A DNA stretch of 10,615 nucleotides from Gallicola sp. (GCA_012798975.1 JAAZME010000317.1:1-10615), one strand, 5' to 3'. Counted from the stretch's first letter, positions 1-6,460 are shown. Notes: generated by a model not told the origin, from the letters alone. Translations and numbers: made by a program.

Positions 1-899
1 AATAGATAAGAAGCATGTGTTTTCGATACATCGAATACTTTTACGTTCCGAATGCCTTCTTCTGCTACATAGCGGGCTAATACGTCTGCCATATTTTCAG
101 TAGTGCCGTACATAGAACCATAGATAATGATCACGCCGCCATCTACTTCCTGAAAAGCCCATTTCGCATAATCGCCGATAATTTTTGCAGGATTTTTTCT
201 CCATACACAGCCGTGAACAGGACAGATAATGTCGATATCTAATTTCTCTACCTTTTGTAGGGCACGGATCGCCATTTGAGAATACTTTCCTATAATATTT
301 GAATAATATCTTCTGTATTCGTCCACAAAGAAATCATAGTTCATCTGATCGTCGAAAATCGTACCGTTTAATGTTCCGTATCCTCCGAAAATATCTTGTG
401 AGAATAGTACTTTTCCTGTAGATTCATAGGTTACCATAGACTCCGGCCAGTGAACCATCGGTGTCATCGCAAAGTTTAAAACACGCTCCCCAAGCTCTAT
501 CGTGTCCCCTTCTTTTACTACAATAAAGCGGTCATCTCCTGGCGTAAGCTCTAAATAGCTTTCAAGCATTTGTCTTGTTTTTGCGTTTCCGATAAAAGTA
601 AGATTCGGATATTTTTCCAATACCGGCTTGATACTTCCGGAATGATCCGGCTCAATGTGATTGACTACAAGATAGTCCAAGTCTCTTCCGTCCAGTACTT
701 CCTCCAAGCCTTCCATAAAACCGTCTGTTTTGTTCACTCGAACGGTATCTAAAAGACAAGTTTTTTCGTCAAGAATCAAATAAGCATTGTATGCAACCCC
801 TTTTGGCAAAGGCCACATATTTTCAAACAAACGGGTATCTCTGTCATTTACACCAAGATAGTAAAGTCCTTCTTGGATTTTCGCGGTCAACGTATTCAT
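1..899 (-). CDS. fprA: A-type flavodiiron protein (FprA), 5' part only
   Basis: Cytoplasmic flavodiiron oxidoreductase; the family reduces O2 to water (sometimes NO) with electrons from rubredoxin or F420H2 and protects anaerobes from oxygen. The first 299 residues are visible; the gene runs off the left edge. The N-terminal metallo-beta-lactamase-like domain shows every expected diiron ligand: HIEPDH (H81, E83, D85, H86), H150 in MVHWPES, D169 in SQDIFGG and H229 in CPVHG. From about residue 255 the flavodoxin domain begins, with an FMN phosphate loop YGSMYGTTENM (260-270). The remaining 100 or so residues expected for an FprA of about 400 aa lie outside the window. The start ATG (complement of 897-899) has an AAGGAG site at 911-916. 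No rubredoxin domain can be seen in this part. Family assignment is very secure; O2 versus NO preference cannot be read from sequence. Confidence 0.95.
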   Translation of the reverse strand, partial: MNTLTAKIQEGLYYLGVNDRDTRLFENMWPLPKGVAYNAYLILDEKTCLLDTVRVNKTDGFMEGLEEVLDGRDLDYLVVNHIEPDHSGSIKPVLEKYPNLTFIGNAKTRQMLESYLELTPGDDRFIVVKEGDTIELGERVLNFAMTPMVHWPESMVTYESTGKVLFSQDIFGGYGTLNGTIFDDQMNYDFFVDEYRRYYSNIIGKYSQMAIRALQKVEKLDIDIICPVHGCVWRKNPAKIIGDYAKWAFQEVDGGVIIIYGSMYGTTENMADVLARYVAEEGIRNVKVFDVSKTHASYL

Positions 900-986
900 T
901 ATATAATCCACTCCTTTTAATACTTAGTAATCTGCTCCATTATTTATATCTTATCACAGATATATTCTTTTTAATACTAAGAACCT
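900..986 (-). promoter_or_regulatory. fprA leader with a 10-bp direct repeat
   Basis: This 87-bp gap between the ttcA-like stop and the fprA start is very AT-rich and has no clear intrinsic terminator. Read on the plus strand, TTTTAATACT occurs twice, at 915-924 and 969-978, 54 bp apart. The copy nearer fprA contains the start of its Shine-Dalgarno sequence. A TATAAA-like -10 is possible in the middle, but no matching -35 is convincing. fprA may have its own promoter here or be co-transcribed with the upstream thiolase gene. Confidence 0.3.
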
Positions 987-1862
987 TTATAAATCCGACT
1001 TGCCGTAGTCGTCTAAAAAGAAATACTTTTCTTTCCCTTCTTCATATCCTAAAACCCTTGAAATATCTACATTCTGAGAAGATCGGAAGATGGATTTTTT
1101 TACATTTGCAAAGTCTTCCTCTTCTAAGAATTCTATCAATTTTTTAATTCTTTTTCTCATAGATCCTGTTTTTTTCGCCGCTACCATACAGGCGCAATTT
1201 AATGGAGTAAGCCCTGTATATTCCATCCATCGTATAATAGACTTTTCTTCTACGAGATAAAGAGGTCTGATAATTTCCATGCCTTCGAAGTTTTGAGCAT
1301 GAAGCTTCGGCATCATTGTTTTATAATTTCCTGCACAAAGAACGTTTAAAAGTATCGTTTCTATAACATCGTCGAAATGATGCCCTAGGGCTAGCTTATT
1401 GCAGCCGAGTTCTTGGGCTTTAGCATATAGAGCACCCCGTCTCATTCTCGCACAGATATAGCAGGGATTATCCTTTGCTATTTCTTCTGCAACGTCGAAT
1501 ATATTTGCAGGGAAAATTTTCCCCGGGATCTCAAGCTGTGCTAGATTCTCCTCTAAAAGTTTCCGGATCTCAGGATGATACCCTGGATCCATTGCGATAA
1601 ATTCCAGTTCAAAATTATTATGTCCATTTTTCTTAAGCTCTTGAAAAAGCTTCGCTAAAAGAAGACTGTCCTTTCCTCCAGAGATGGCTACCGCTATTTT
1701 ATCCCCCTCTTGGATCAGATCGTATTCTTTGATTCCTTTTATAAATTTAGACCAGAGATATTTTCGATACCTTTTTATGAGAGATCTTTCTATTTCCTTT
1801 ATATCTTTCAACTCTTCCGTCGGAGTCATCCATTCGCAGGCATATTCAAATTCTTCTCCCAT
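987..1862 (-). CDS. TtcA-family tRNA 2-thiolation PP-loop ATPase
   Basis: PP-loop (N-type) ATP pyrophosphatase of the TtcA/TtuA group, which adenylates a tRNA base and replaces its oxygen with sulfur using an iron-sulfur cluster; TtcA itself makes 2-thiocytidine at position 32. The 291-residue protein has the ATP loop SGGKDS (61-66), a Cys pair C134 and C137 in NPCYICARMRRG, the GHHFDD motif (160-165) and a third Cys region NCAC (C223, C225) followed by a basic helix. This matches the Cys arrangement that binds the [4Fe-4S] cluster, although the last Cys region is C-x-C rather than the CxxC of enterobacterial TtcA. The start is supported by a purine-rich GGAAGTGG upstream. It lies upstream of fprA in the same orientation and may share a transcript. 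The exact target base (C32 or another) is not established by sequence, so no symbol is given. Confidence 0.88.
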   Translation of the reverse strand: MGEEFEYACEWMTPTEELKDIKEIERSLIKRYRKYLWSKFIKGIKEYDLIQEGDKIAVAISGGKDSLLLAKLFQELKKNGHNNFELEFIAMDPGYHPEIRKLLEENLAQLEIPGKIFPANIFDVAEEIAKDNPCYICARMRRGALYAKAQELGCNKLALGHHFDDVIETILLNVLCAGNYKTMMPKLHAQNFEGMEIIRPLYLVEEKSIIRWMEYTGLTPLNCACMVAAKKTGSMRKRIKKLIEFLEEEDFANVKKSIFRSSQNVDISRVLGYEEGKEKYFFLDDYGKSDL

Positions 1863-1893
1863 ACCGCCACTTCCTTTCCTTATTCTAGGGTGT

Positions 1894-1899
1894 ATTATA
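1894..1899 (-). promoter_or_regulatory. -10 box of the ttcA-like gene
   Basis: The minus strand reads TATAAT here, 32 bp before the ATG. No good TTGACA-like -35 lies at 17-18 bp. The position, in a divergent 151-bp intergenic region, fits a promoter driving the thiolase gene. Confidence 0.45.
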
Positions 1900-1973
1900 T
1901 CATATGAAACCTTTGAATTCTCTATTAAAACCCGCTTTTACTACCTTTTGCCGGATACGTCCAGCCCTTTTTC

Positions 1974-2006
1974 TGCTATAATCAATATAATAATTATTTT
2001 AGGAGG
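1974..2006 (+). promoter_or_regulatory. extended -10 promoter and RBS of the zinc-ribbon gene
   Basis: TGCTATAAT at 1974-1982 is a perfect extended -10 (TGnTATAAT), which can work without a good -35; none is seen. A consensus AGGAGG follows at 2001-2006, seven bases before the ATG at 2014. This fixes the start: the reading frame is open upstream to 1684, but that extension runs antisense through the thiolase gene and would lie upstream of this promoter. Confidence 0.65.
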
Positions 2007-2013
2007 AAAGGTT

Positions 2014-3165
2014 ATGAAATGCAAAATGTGCGGAAACGACGTTCATGACGGGGACAAATTCTGCAAACACTGCGGTCAAAGTGTCTCCAATGATACTACC
2101 GGAAAATATCACCGCTGCGAAAACTGCGGAGCCTTAATGGATCCAGAGGATGTCTACTGTCTAAACTGCGGAGAAAGAAGAGATCTTGTTCAAAAGAAGA
2201 ATACGATTTCTTCTTATCGAAAAACAGAGGAACAACCGGTTCCGTCCCATAAATCTGCTCCAGAAAATAAGGGCACAGGAAAATATATTGCACTGGGCGT
2301 TTTTGGAATCGCAGCACTGATACTTCTTTTCGTTGGATGGAATTATTACAGCTATCATTCAAAATTGGATCAGGCGGATCGTCTCTTTAACGGCGGAGAA
2401 TACGCCTTAGCTCAAGACGCTTATCAGCAGCTGGCCGATAAAGATGCAAAACCGGAGGTTCTTCGAAAATTAAAAGAGTCCAAGGCTTATTCTCAGGCTC
2501 AAAGCAATTACGACAACGCCCTCAACAGTATTCAAAAGGGACAGTACCAGCAGGCGTTGGAGCTTTTAGCAGCCATTCCCGAAGAAGCAAAAGAGATAAA
2601 AACTTTAGCCAATGAAGAAATCGGGAAAATGGAAACGGCTGTGTTGGAATTTGCCAAGTCTTCTATTGAAGATATGGACTACAGTTCCGCAGAAAAAGTT
2701 CTGACTGCTTATGCCGCACAAGATCCGAACAATGAAGAAATAAAGAAAGCAAAAGAGGATTTATCTGCCGCTAAGAACAAGAGTCAAACCGCTGCTTCTG
2801 GAAAGGAAAATACAAATCAAGCTCTCTCTTCCAGCCAGACAGACCAATCTCGTAAAACGGCAGAGCAGAAAGCTGCTGCATCTCAAGCAAGAGGTGTACA
2901 AGATGCTGCATACTCTCAAGCCTATCTAAACGGACTGATCGGCTTGAATACTACAGTTACCAGCGCTAAAGCTAATCTTAGAAGCGCTCCGGATATTAAC
3001 GCATCGGTAATTACCTATGTCTCTAGAGGCGCCGAAGTATATATTTATGATATTGTACCGGACGGAACGGAAAGAATCTGGTGCCGTGCAGTTGTTACAA
3101 GTATTGTTACAGGAAACACTTATGACGCATGGATCTCCAGCAGAAATTTAGATTACTCCTTATAA
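2014..3165 (+). CDS. zinc-ribbon, single-TM protein with C-terminal SH3b domain
   Basis: A 383-residue membrane-anchored protein of unknown function. Two zinc ribbons open the chain (C3, C6, C17, C20 and C35, C38, C49, C52). A polar linker leads to one transmembrane helix at about 91-112 with lysines on its N-terminal side, which suggests the ribbons are cytoplasmic and the rest outside. Residues 113-250 are helical and TPR-like (repeated FNGGEYALAQ and QKGQYQQALEL patterns). A Ser/Gln/Ala-rich linker covers about 250-300. A bacterial SH3-like domain fills about 313-383 (KANLRSAPDINASVI through AWISSRNLD). SH3b domains often bind peptidoglycan, so a role linking a cytoplasmic sensor to the wall is plausible, but that is inference. 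The architecture recalls TcaA/YvbJ-type zinc-ribbon membrane proteins. It is probably monocistronic, with a strong terminator right after the stop. Confidence 0.85.
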   Translation: MKCKMCGNDVHDGDKFCKHCGQSVSNDTTGKYHRCENCGALMDPEDVYCLNCGERRDLVQKKNTISSYRKTEEQPVPSHKSAPENKGTGKYIALGVFGIAALILLFVGWNYYSYHSKLDQADRLFNGGEYALAQDAYQQLADKDAKPEVLRKLKESKAYSQAQSNYDNALNSIQKGQYQQALELLAAIPEEAKEIKTLANEEIGKMETAVLEFAKSSIEDMDYSSAEKVLTAYAAQDPNNEEIKKAKEDLSAAKNKSQTAASGKENTNQALSSSQTDQSRKTAEQKAAASQARGVQDAAYSQAYLNGLIGLNTTVTSAKANLRSAPDINASVITYVSRGAEVYIYDIVPDGTERIWCRAVVTSIVTGNTYDAWISSRNLDYSL

Positions 3166-3166
3166 G

Positions 3167-3194
3167 AAAAGCTGATGAATCTCATCAGCTTTTT
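3167..3194 (+). terminator. intrinsic terminator after the zinc-ribbon gene
   Basis: Perfect 12-bp stem AAAAGCTGATGA (3167-3178) and TCATCAGCTTTT (3182-3193) with a 3-nt loop and a short T run, starting one base after the stop codon. It ends only 35 bp before the start of the next gene on the same strand. Confidence 0.85.
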
Positions 3195-3228
3195 AACCTT
3201 TAAAAGATCATTTAAAAAGAGGAATATT

Positions 3229-4143
3229 ATGATTTATACTGTTACACTTAACCCTGCCGTGGACCTGCTCCTTTATATAAAGGATCTAGACCCTGGAAAA
3301 ACCCACCGCGCTCATAAAGAATATATCTTTCCCGGAGGAAAAGGAATTAATGTCAGCCGAATTCTCAACCGCTTTCACATTCCCTCTACAGCTCTAGGAT
3401 TCGCAGGGGGATTTACGGGAGATCACCTTGCGGATAGGTTAAACCGAGAAGGCATCCAGACAAGATTTATTAAAACCGCTGAAAACACAAGAATCAATAT
3501 AAAAATAAAAAACGAAGCAGAAACTCAAATCAACGGCCCCGGTCCAAATCTCTCTGAAAAACAGATTCTGGATTTTCTTGCTGCATTCGATAACATAGAT
3601 GAAAATGACTGGGTTGTTCTATCCGGCAGCAAACCGGCTTCTCTTCCCGAAGACTTTTATCAGACACTCGTGGAAAAACTCCATAGAAAACAGACTCCTT
3701 TTATACTGGATACTTCCGGAGAAGAACTCCGAAATGGAATTCTCAAAAAACCCTTTCTAATCAAACCGAACCAGGAAGAGCTGGAGGAGCTCTTCGGAAA
3801 AAAACACAATACTATGGAAGATTATCTTCATTCTGGCAGAAAACTTCTCGAAATGGGCGCTCAAAATGCCCTTATTTCCCTTGGACAGGAAGGATCTCTC
3901 TTTTTTGCAGATGACAATATCTATAAAGCCCGGGTGCCTAAAGGCAAAGCCGTCAACAGTGTCGGTTCGGGAGATTCGATGATCGGGGGCTTTTTAGCGA
4001 AGTATCTCGAAAAGAAAGATCTTTTAGAATCCTTCCGATATGGAAATATGGCAGGGGCCGCTACAGCTTTCACAGAAGACCTGGCAAGCTGTGAGGAAAT
4101 TCTCTCCTTCAAAAAAGATATTACAATAGAAAAAATAAAATAA
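3229..4143 (+). CDS. fruK: 1-phosphofructokinase-type PfkB sugar kinase
   Basis: Cytoplasmic PfkB/ribokinase-family kinase, most likely 1-phosphofructokinase (fructose 1-phosphate plus ATP to fructose 1,6-bisphosphate); tagatose-6-phosphate kinase (LacC) is the close alternative. The 304-residue chain begins MIYTVTLNPAVD, the usual start of this subfamily. It carries PfkB signature 1 GGKGINVSR (36-44) and signature 2 in the FruK-like form NSVGSGDSMIGGF (243-255), with D249 as the expected catalytic base. The start at 3229 is preferred because an AGAGGA site lies five bases upstream; a longer frame from 3175 would begin inside the preceding terminator. No fructose PTS gene or FruR/DeoR regulator is adjacent, so the usual fruRKA context is missing. 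No clear promoter is seen between the upstream terminator and this start. Confidence 0.88.
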   Translation: MIYTVTLNPAVDLLLYIKDLDPGKTHRAHKEYIFPGGKGINVSRILNRFHIPSTALGFAGGFTGDHLADRLNREGIQTRFIKTAENTRINIKIKNEAETQINGPGPNLSEKQILDFLAAFDNIDENDWVVLSGSKPASLPEDFYQTLVEKLHRKQTPFILDTSGEELRNGILKKPFLIKPNQEELEELFGKKHNTMEDYLHSGRKLLEMGAQNALISLGQEGSLFFADDNIYKARVPKGKAVNSVGSGDSMIGGFLAKYLEKKDLLESFRYGNMAGAATAFTEDLASCEEILSFKKDITIEKIK

Positions 4144-4164
4144 GAGGGCATTGCCCTCTTATTT
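4138..4164. terminator. bidirectional intrinsic terminator
   Basis: Perfect 12-bp stem AAATAAGAGGGC (4138-4149) and GCCCTCTTATTT (4153-4164) with an ATT loop. It is flanked by A-rich sequence on the left and T-rich sequence on the right, so it can stop transcripts from both sides. The stem contains the stop codon of the kinase gene and overlaps the last two bases of the convergent small-protein gene, so the two convergent units share it. Confidence 0.8.
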
Positions 4165-4351
4165 AGTCTTTATTTTTAGCATCATACAAAAGCTTGCCGA
4201 TAATAACCCCTATAAGCATCCCGATAGCAGGATGATCCCATAAGAGTCCTGCAGCGAACCCGATAATGGCACCTAGTATAATATAGGAATTTTTATCCTC
4301 TTTTTTCGGACGCTTTTCTCTTGGAAAGGTTTCGTCTTGTTTTTCTCTCAT
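4163..4351 (-). CDS. small glycine-rich membrane protein
   Basis: A 62-residue protein of unknown function. The first 20 residues are highly charged (MREKQDETFPREKRPKKEDK). Two short hydrophobic, glycine-spaced segments follow (about 22-38, SYIILGAIIGFAAGLLW, and 43-56, AIGMLIGVIIGKLL), resembling a glycine-zipper hairpin, with a charged tail KNKD. The charged N-terminus would stay in the cytoplasm. It lies 61 bp downstream of the HTH regulator in the same direction, with no terminator between, so co-transcription is likely. The ribosome binding site is weak (GTAGGG). Reality as a gene is supported by the sharp domain pattern and by the terminator at its end; no function is claimed. Confidence 0.65.
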   Translation of the reverse strand: MREKQDETFPREKRPKKEDKNSYIILGAIIGFAAGLLWDHPAIGMLIGVIIGKLLYDAKNKD

Positions 4352-4412
4352 GATAGACCCTACTTATGATCTCAAATATAAAAGCTGTCTATAGGATATC
4401 ATTTTTTTGAAA

Positions 4413-5000
4413 TTATTTTAAATATTGATAGAAAAAACCATGACGGCTGCAGTACCAGTATAAGACACCTCTGCTTAATTTTGGAAGTCTCGTTTTGAGA
4501 TCCCATTCGGGATAGAGCTTTCTTATAATGGCAGTATCTCCATTGACAAAGGCTATAAAGGAAACAAAATGATCCTTTTTCATCTCATGGCTGGAGGAAA
4601 TATAGTATTCGTTATCGATAATTTCCACCTTCAGCTTGTCATTTTCTTCTGCTTTTACCGCTTTAAGGTCTTCTAGTTTTCTGCCGCAGCAGGAGATCTC
4701 TCCTTCCCCTGTAGAGGTCAAAACACTTCCGCATTGCGGACAAGTATAAAAACGTATATTTTTCATTGCATCTCCCATTCTTTCTGCCCTGTCTATTTCG
4801 CCAGACATAATACTTTCGACAGGTATTTGGAAAATCCGGGATAATTCTGTTAATAAAGATATATCCGGATATCCAAGTCCCCGTTCCCATTTCGAAACGG
4901 CTTTATCGCTCACATAGAGAAGATCTCCCAATTCTCTTTGTGTTAAATTCTTTTCTTTTCGAAGCTTGCAGATAAGCTCTCCTATTTTTCGACTATCCAT
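4413..5000 (-). CDS. XRE-family HTH regulator with desulfoferrodoxin-like C-terminus
   Basis: A 195-residue predicted DNA-binding regulator. Residues 5-60 form a classic XRE/Cro helix-turn-helix (IGELICKLRKEKNLTQRELG, then YVSDKAVSKWERG). Residues 85-108 read like desulforedoxin: C87 and C90 as CPQC, then adjacent C104 and C105 in ISCCGRKL, the pattern that binds a rubredoxin-like Fe(Cys)4 centre. Residues 122-190 resemble the superoxide reductase domain: H138 and H144 have the exact spacing of the HPMxxxHY motif, and C184 and H187 (YCSRHG) that of the C-x2-H motif. The EKH motif that supplies another His ligand appears as END or similar near 119-121, so that ligand seems lost. This suggests a sensor, not an enzyme, but iron binding is inference; a plain zinc ribbon is the alternative for the Cys part. 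An AGAGGTG site supports the start. It is divergent from the molybdenum hydroxylase operon. Confidence 0.85.
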   Translation of the reverse strand: MDSRKIGELICKLRKEKNLTQRELGDLLYVSDKAVSKWERGLGYPDISLLTELSRIFQIPVESIMSGEIDRAERMGDAMKNIRFYTCPQCGSVLTSTGEGEISCCGRKLEDLKAVKAEENDKLKVEIIDNEYYISSSHEMKKDHFVSFIAFVNGDTAIIRKLYPEWDLKTRLPKLSRGVLYWYCSRHGFFYQYLK

Positions 5001-5048
5001 TTTTTCACCTCTTTTTTATCTTATCAGCCTATTCTTCTCGGCACAATC

Positions 5049-5093
5049 AACTCTTAGTAGAGTTTCCAGAATCCCTGAAACCAGTACTGGTTT
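5049..5093. promoter_or_regulatory. two palindromes between the HTH regulator and the hydroxylase operon
   Basis: AAACCAGTACTGGTTT (5078-5093) is a perfect 16-bp palindrome, and AACTCTTAGTAGAGTT (5049-5064) has 6-bp perfect arms around TAGT. Neither is followed by a T run, so they look like operators and not terminators. A further AGTACT, the core of the larger palindrome, recurs at 5097-5102. They sit between the regulator's start and the -10 of the hydroxylase operon. Binding by the HTH protein is a guess from position. Confidence 0.5.
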
Positions 5094-5153
5094 TCAAGTA
5101 CTTTCCATAAAGTCCTTGCTTTTTCTAAATTTCTCCATATTTTATTTTCCTTA

Positions 5154-5200
5154 TGCTATAATGAAAAAATCAGAGGGAATATTCAAAATTTGATAGGGGG
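5154..5200 (+). promoter_or_regulatory. extended -10 promoter and RBS of the molybdenum hydroxylase operon
   Basis: TGCTATAAT at 5154-5162 is a perfect extended -10, the same element as before the zinc-ribbon gene; no -35 match is visible at 17 bp. The leader would be about 37 nt, ending in AGGGGG (5195-5200) five bases before the ATG at 5206. Confidence 0.6.
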
Positions 5201-5205
5201 AATCT

Positions 5206-6021
5206 ATGTATTCAATTAAAAAAATGGTACAACCGGACAACTTCGACGAAGCATGGGAACTGCTTCAGAAATCTCCCAGAAACGTCATTTTAGGCGGAGG
5301 TCTCTTTCTCAAGCTCGGCGAGAAATCGATCAACAAAGCTGTCGACCTGACCCATCTAGGGCTCGATTTCATCGAAAAAGTCGATGATTCTATTCGAATC
5401 GGGTCCATGGTTTCTTTTGGACGGCTGGAAGAGCATAAACTGCTCAACGATGAAACAGGAGGGATTATACGCAAATCGCTGGAGACTATAGTTTCAAAAC
5501 AGATCCGAAATATGGCAACCCTTGGCGGGTCCATTATAACTCGATTCGGTTTTTCCGATTTTCTGCCAGGTCTTCTTCTTTTAAACCCTACTTTATATTT
5601 TTATAAATACGGGAAAATTACGTTAGAAGAATATTTTGCCTTGGAAAAACCGCTGACAAAGGATATTTTAATGGAAATTTCGATCCCTCTAAAAAAAGGA
5701 ATCGGCGTCTACTGTACCCAGAAAAAAACCTACGGCGATTTTCCTATGCTTAATATGGCTTTGTTTTATACTGAAGGTCAGTACAAAATCGCTGTTGGAG
5801 CAAGGCCTGGACGAGCGATGATCGCTGAAAAAACTTCTAAATATCTTTCAGCCCATGAACTGGGCCCCTCGATACTTCAAGAAAGCCAGAAAATATTATT
5901 GGATGAAATTCCTCTTAGTACAAACGGCAAAGCCTCTAAACGCTATCGCGAACTTTTAGCAAAAGGCCTCCTCGAGAAATGTTTAAAGGAAATAAAAAAT
6001 GAAAATCGATATAGTTGTTAA
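5206..6021 (+). CDS. molybdenum hydroxylase, FAD-binding subunit (CoxM/XdhB type)
   Basis: Medium subunit of a xanthine dehydrogenase/CO dehydrogenase-type molybdenum hydroxylase; it passes electrons from the iron-sulfur clusters to FAD and then to an acceptor, in the cytoplasm. The 271-residue length is normal. The PCMH-type FAD domain covers about 1-165, with the glycine loop VILGGG (27-32), the second FAD motif IRNMATLGGSI (100-110) and the ISIPL strand (158-162). The C-terminal subdomain (about 166-265) includes YGDFPMLNMAL and a SKRYRELLAKGL helix. There is no Cys-rich insert like the extra cluster of 4-hydroxybenzoyl-CoA reductase. First gene of the operon; its last 23 bases overlap the start of the 2Fe-2S gene, suggesting translational coupling. 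The substrate cannot be told from this subunit. Confidence 0.9.
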   Translation: MYSIKKMVQPDNFDEAWELLQKSPRNVILGGGLFLKLGEKSINKAVDLTHLGLDFIEKVDDSIRIGSMVSFGRLEEHKLLNDETGGIIRKSLETIVSKQIRNMATLGGSIITRFGFSDFLPGLLLLNPTLYFYKYGKITLEEYFALEKPLTKDILMEISIPLKKGIGVYCTQKKTYGDFPMLNMALFYTEGQYKIAVGARPGRAMIAEKTSKYLSAHELGPSILQESQKILLDEIPLSTNGKASKRYRELLAKGLLEKCLKEIKNENRYSC

Positions 6022-6403
6022 CAAATCCCTATTATCCACCCATGTTGACCCGGATGAAACTTTATTAGAAGTGCTGCGAAAAAAAGGCTATACCAGTGTA
6101 AAACAAGGCTGCGATACCTCAAACTGCGGACTGTGTACCGTATGGCTTGATGGAACTCCTATTCTCTCCTGCTCTTATCTAGCTGTTAGAGCAGAGGGAA
6201 AAGAAGTCACAACCTTGGAAGGAATAAAGGAAGAAGCTCAAAAGTTCGGTGCATTTCTTTCCGAAGAAGGGGGCGAGCAGTGCGGCTTCTGCAGTCCTGG
6301 GCTGATTATGAATGTGGTGTATTTAAAAAAGAATTTCACGAATCCTTCAGAAGATGAAATCAACACCTTCCTAGCAGGCAATTTGTGCCGCTGTACCGGT
6401 TAA
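5999..6403 (+). CDS. molybdenum hydroxylase, 2Fe-2S subunit, C-terminally truncated by a stop codon
   Basis: Small subunit (CoxS/XdhC type) carrying the two [2Fe-2S] clusters between the Mo site and FAD. The plant-ferredoxin-like cluster uses C38, C43, C46 and C58 (GCDTSNCGLC, then LSC). The second uses C95, C98, C130 and C132 (QCGFC, then LCRC). All eight ligands are present. The chain stops at residue 134 right after CRCTG, where nearly all relatives continue with Tyr or Phe and a final helix of 15-30 residues. The stop is TAA (6401-6403), one base from a Tyr codon, and the frame behind it still codes for a family-like tail. The start overlaps the FAD gene and has AAAGGAA (5985-5991) upstream. 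The shortened protein may fold poorly or lose contact with its partners; this could be a recent nonsense mutation or a sequencing error. Confidence 0.88.
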   Translation: MKIDIVVNKSLLSTHVDPDETLLEVLRKKGYTSVKQGCDTSNCGLCTVWLDGTPILSCSYLAVRAEGKEVTTLEGIKEEAQKFGAFLSEEGGEQCGFCSPGLIMNVVYLKKNFTNPSEDEINTFLAGNLCRCTG

Positions 6404-6460
6404 TCTTCCCAAATGAGAGCTATAAAAAAATATTGCGAGTGTGATTATGACAACATTTAA
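6404..6460 (+). pseudogene. cut-off C-terminal tail of the 2Fe-2S subunit
   Basis: In the same frame as the 2Fe-2S gene, the 18 codons after the TAA read SSQMRAIKKYCECDYDNI and end in TAA at 6458-6460. With Tyr restored at the stop the segment becomes CRCTGYSSQMRAIKKY, which fits the family pattern of CRCTGY followed by a helix with Ala-Ile/Val. The restored gene would encode 153 residues, a normal length, and would overlap the start of the Moco gene just as the FAD and 2Fe-2S genes overlap each other. TAA followed by T is a strong stop, so efficient readthrough is not expected. Confidence 0.7.

Noticed and set aside
791..1147. Plus-strand 118-codon frame over the fprA/ttcA-like junction.
   Set aside because: It is antisense to two well-supported genes, Leu/Ser-rich from T-rich antisense codons, with no ribosome binding site.
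1684..2013. Long N-terminal extension of the zinc-ribbon protein (493 residues in total).
   Set aside because: It runs antisense through the thiolase gene and lies upstream of the extended -10 and AGGAGG site; the ATG at 2014 starts directly with the first zinc-ribbon Cys pair.
4966..5193. Plus-strand 75-codon hydrophobic frame between the HTH regulator and the hydroxylase operon.
   Set aside because: It has no ribosome binding site, is antisense to the regulator's start, and contains the palindromes and the operon's -10; the hydrophobicity comes from T-rich spacer.
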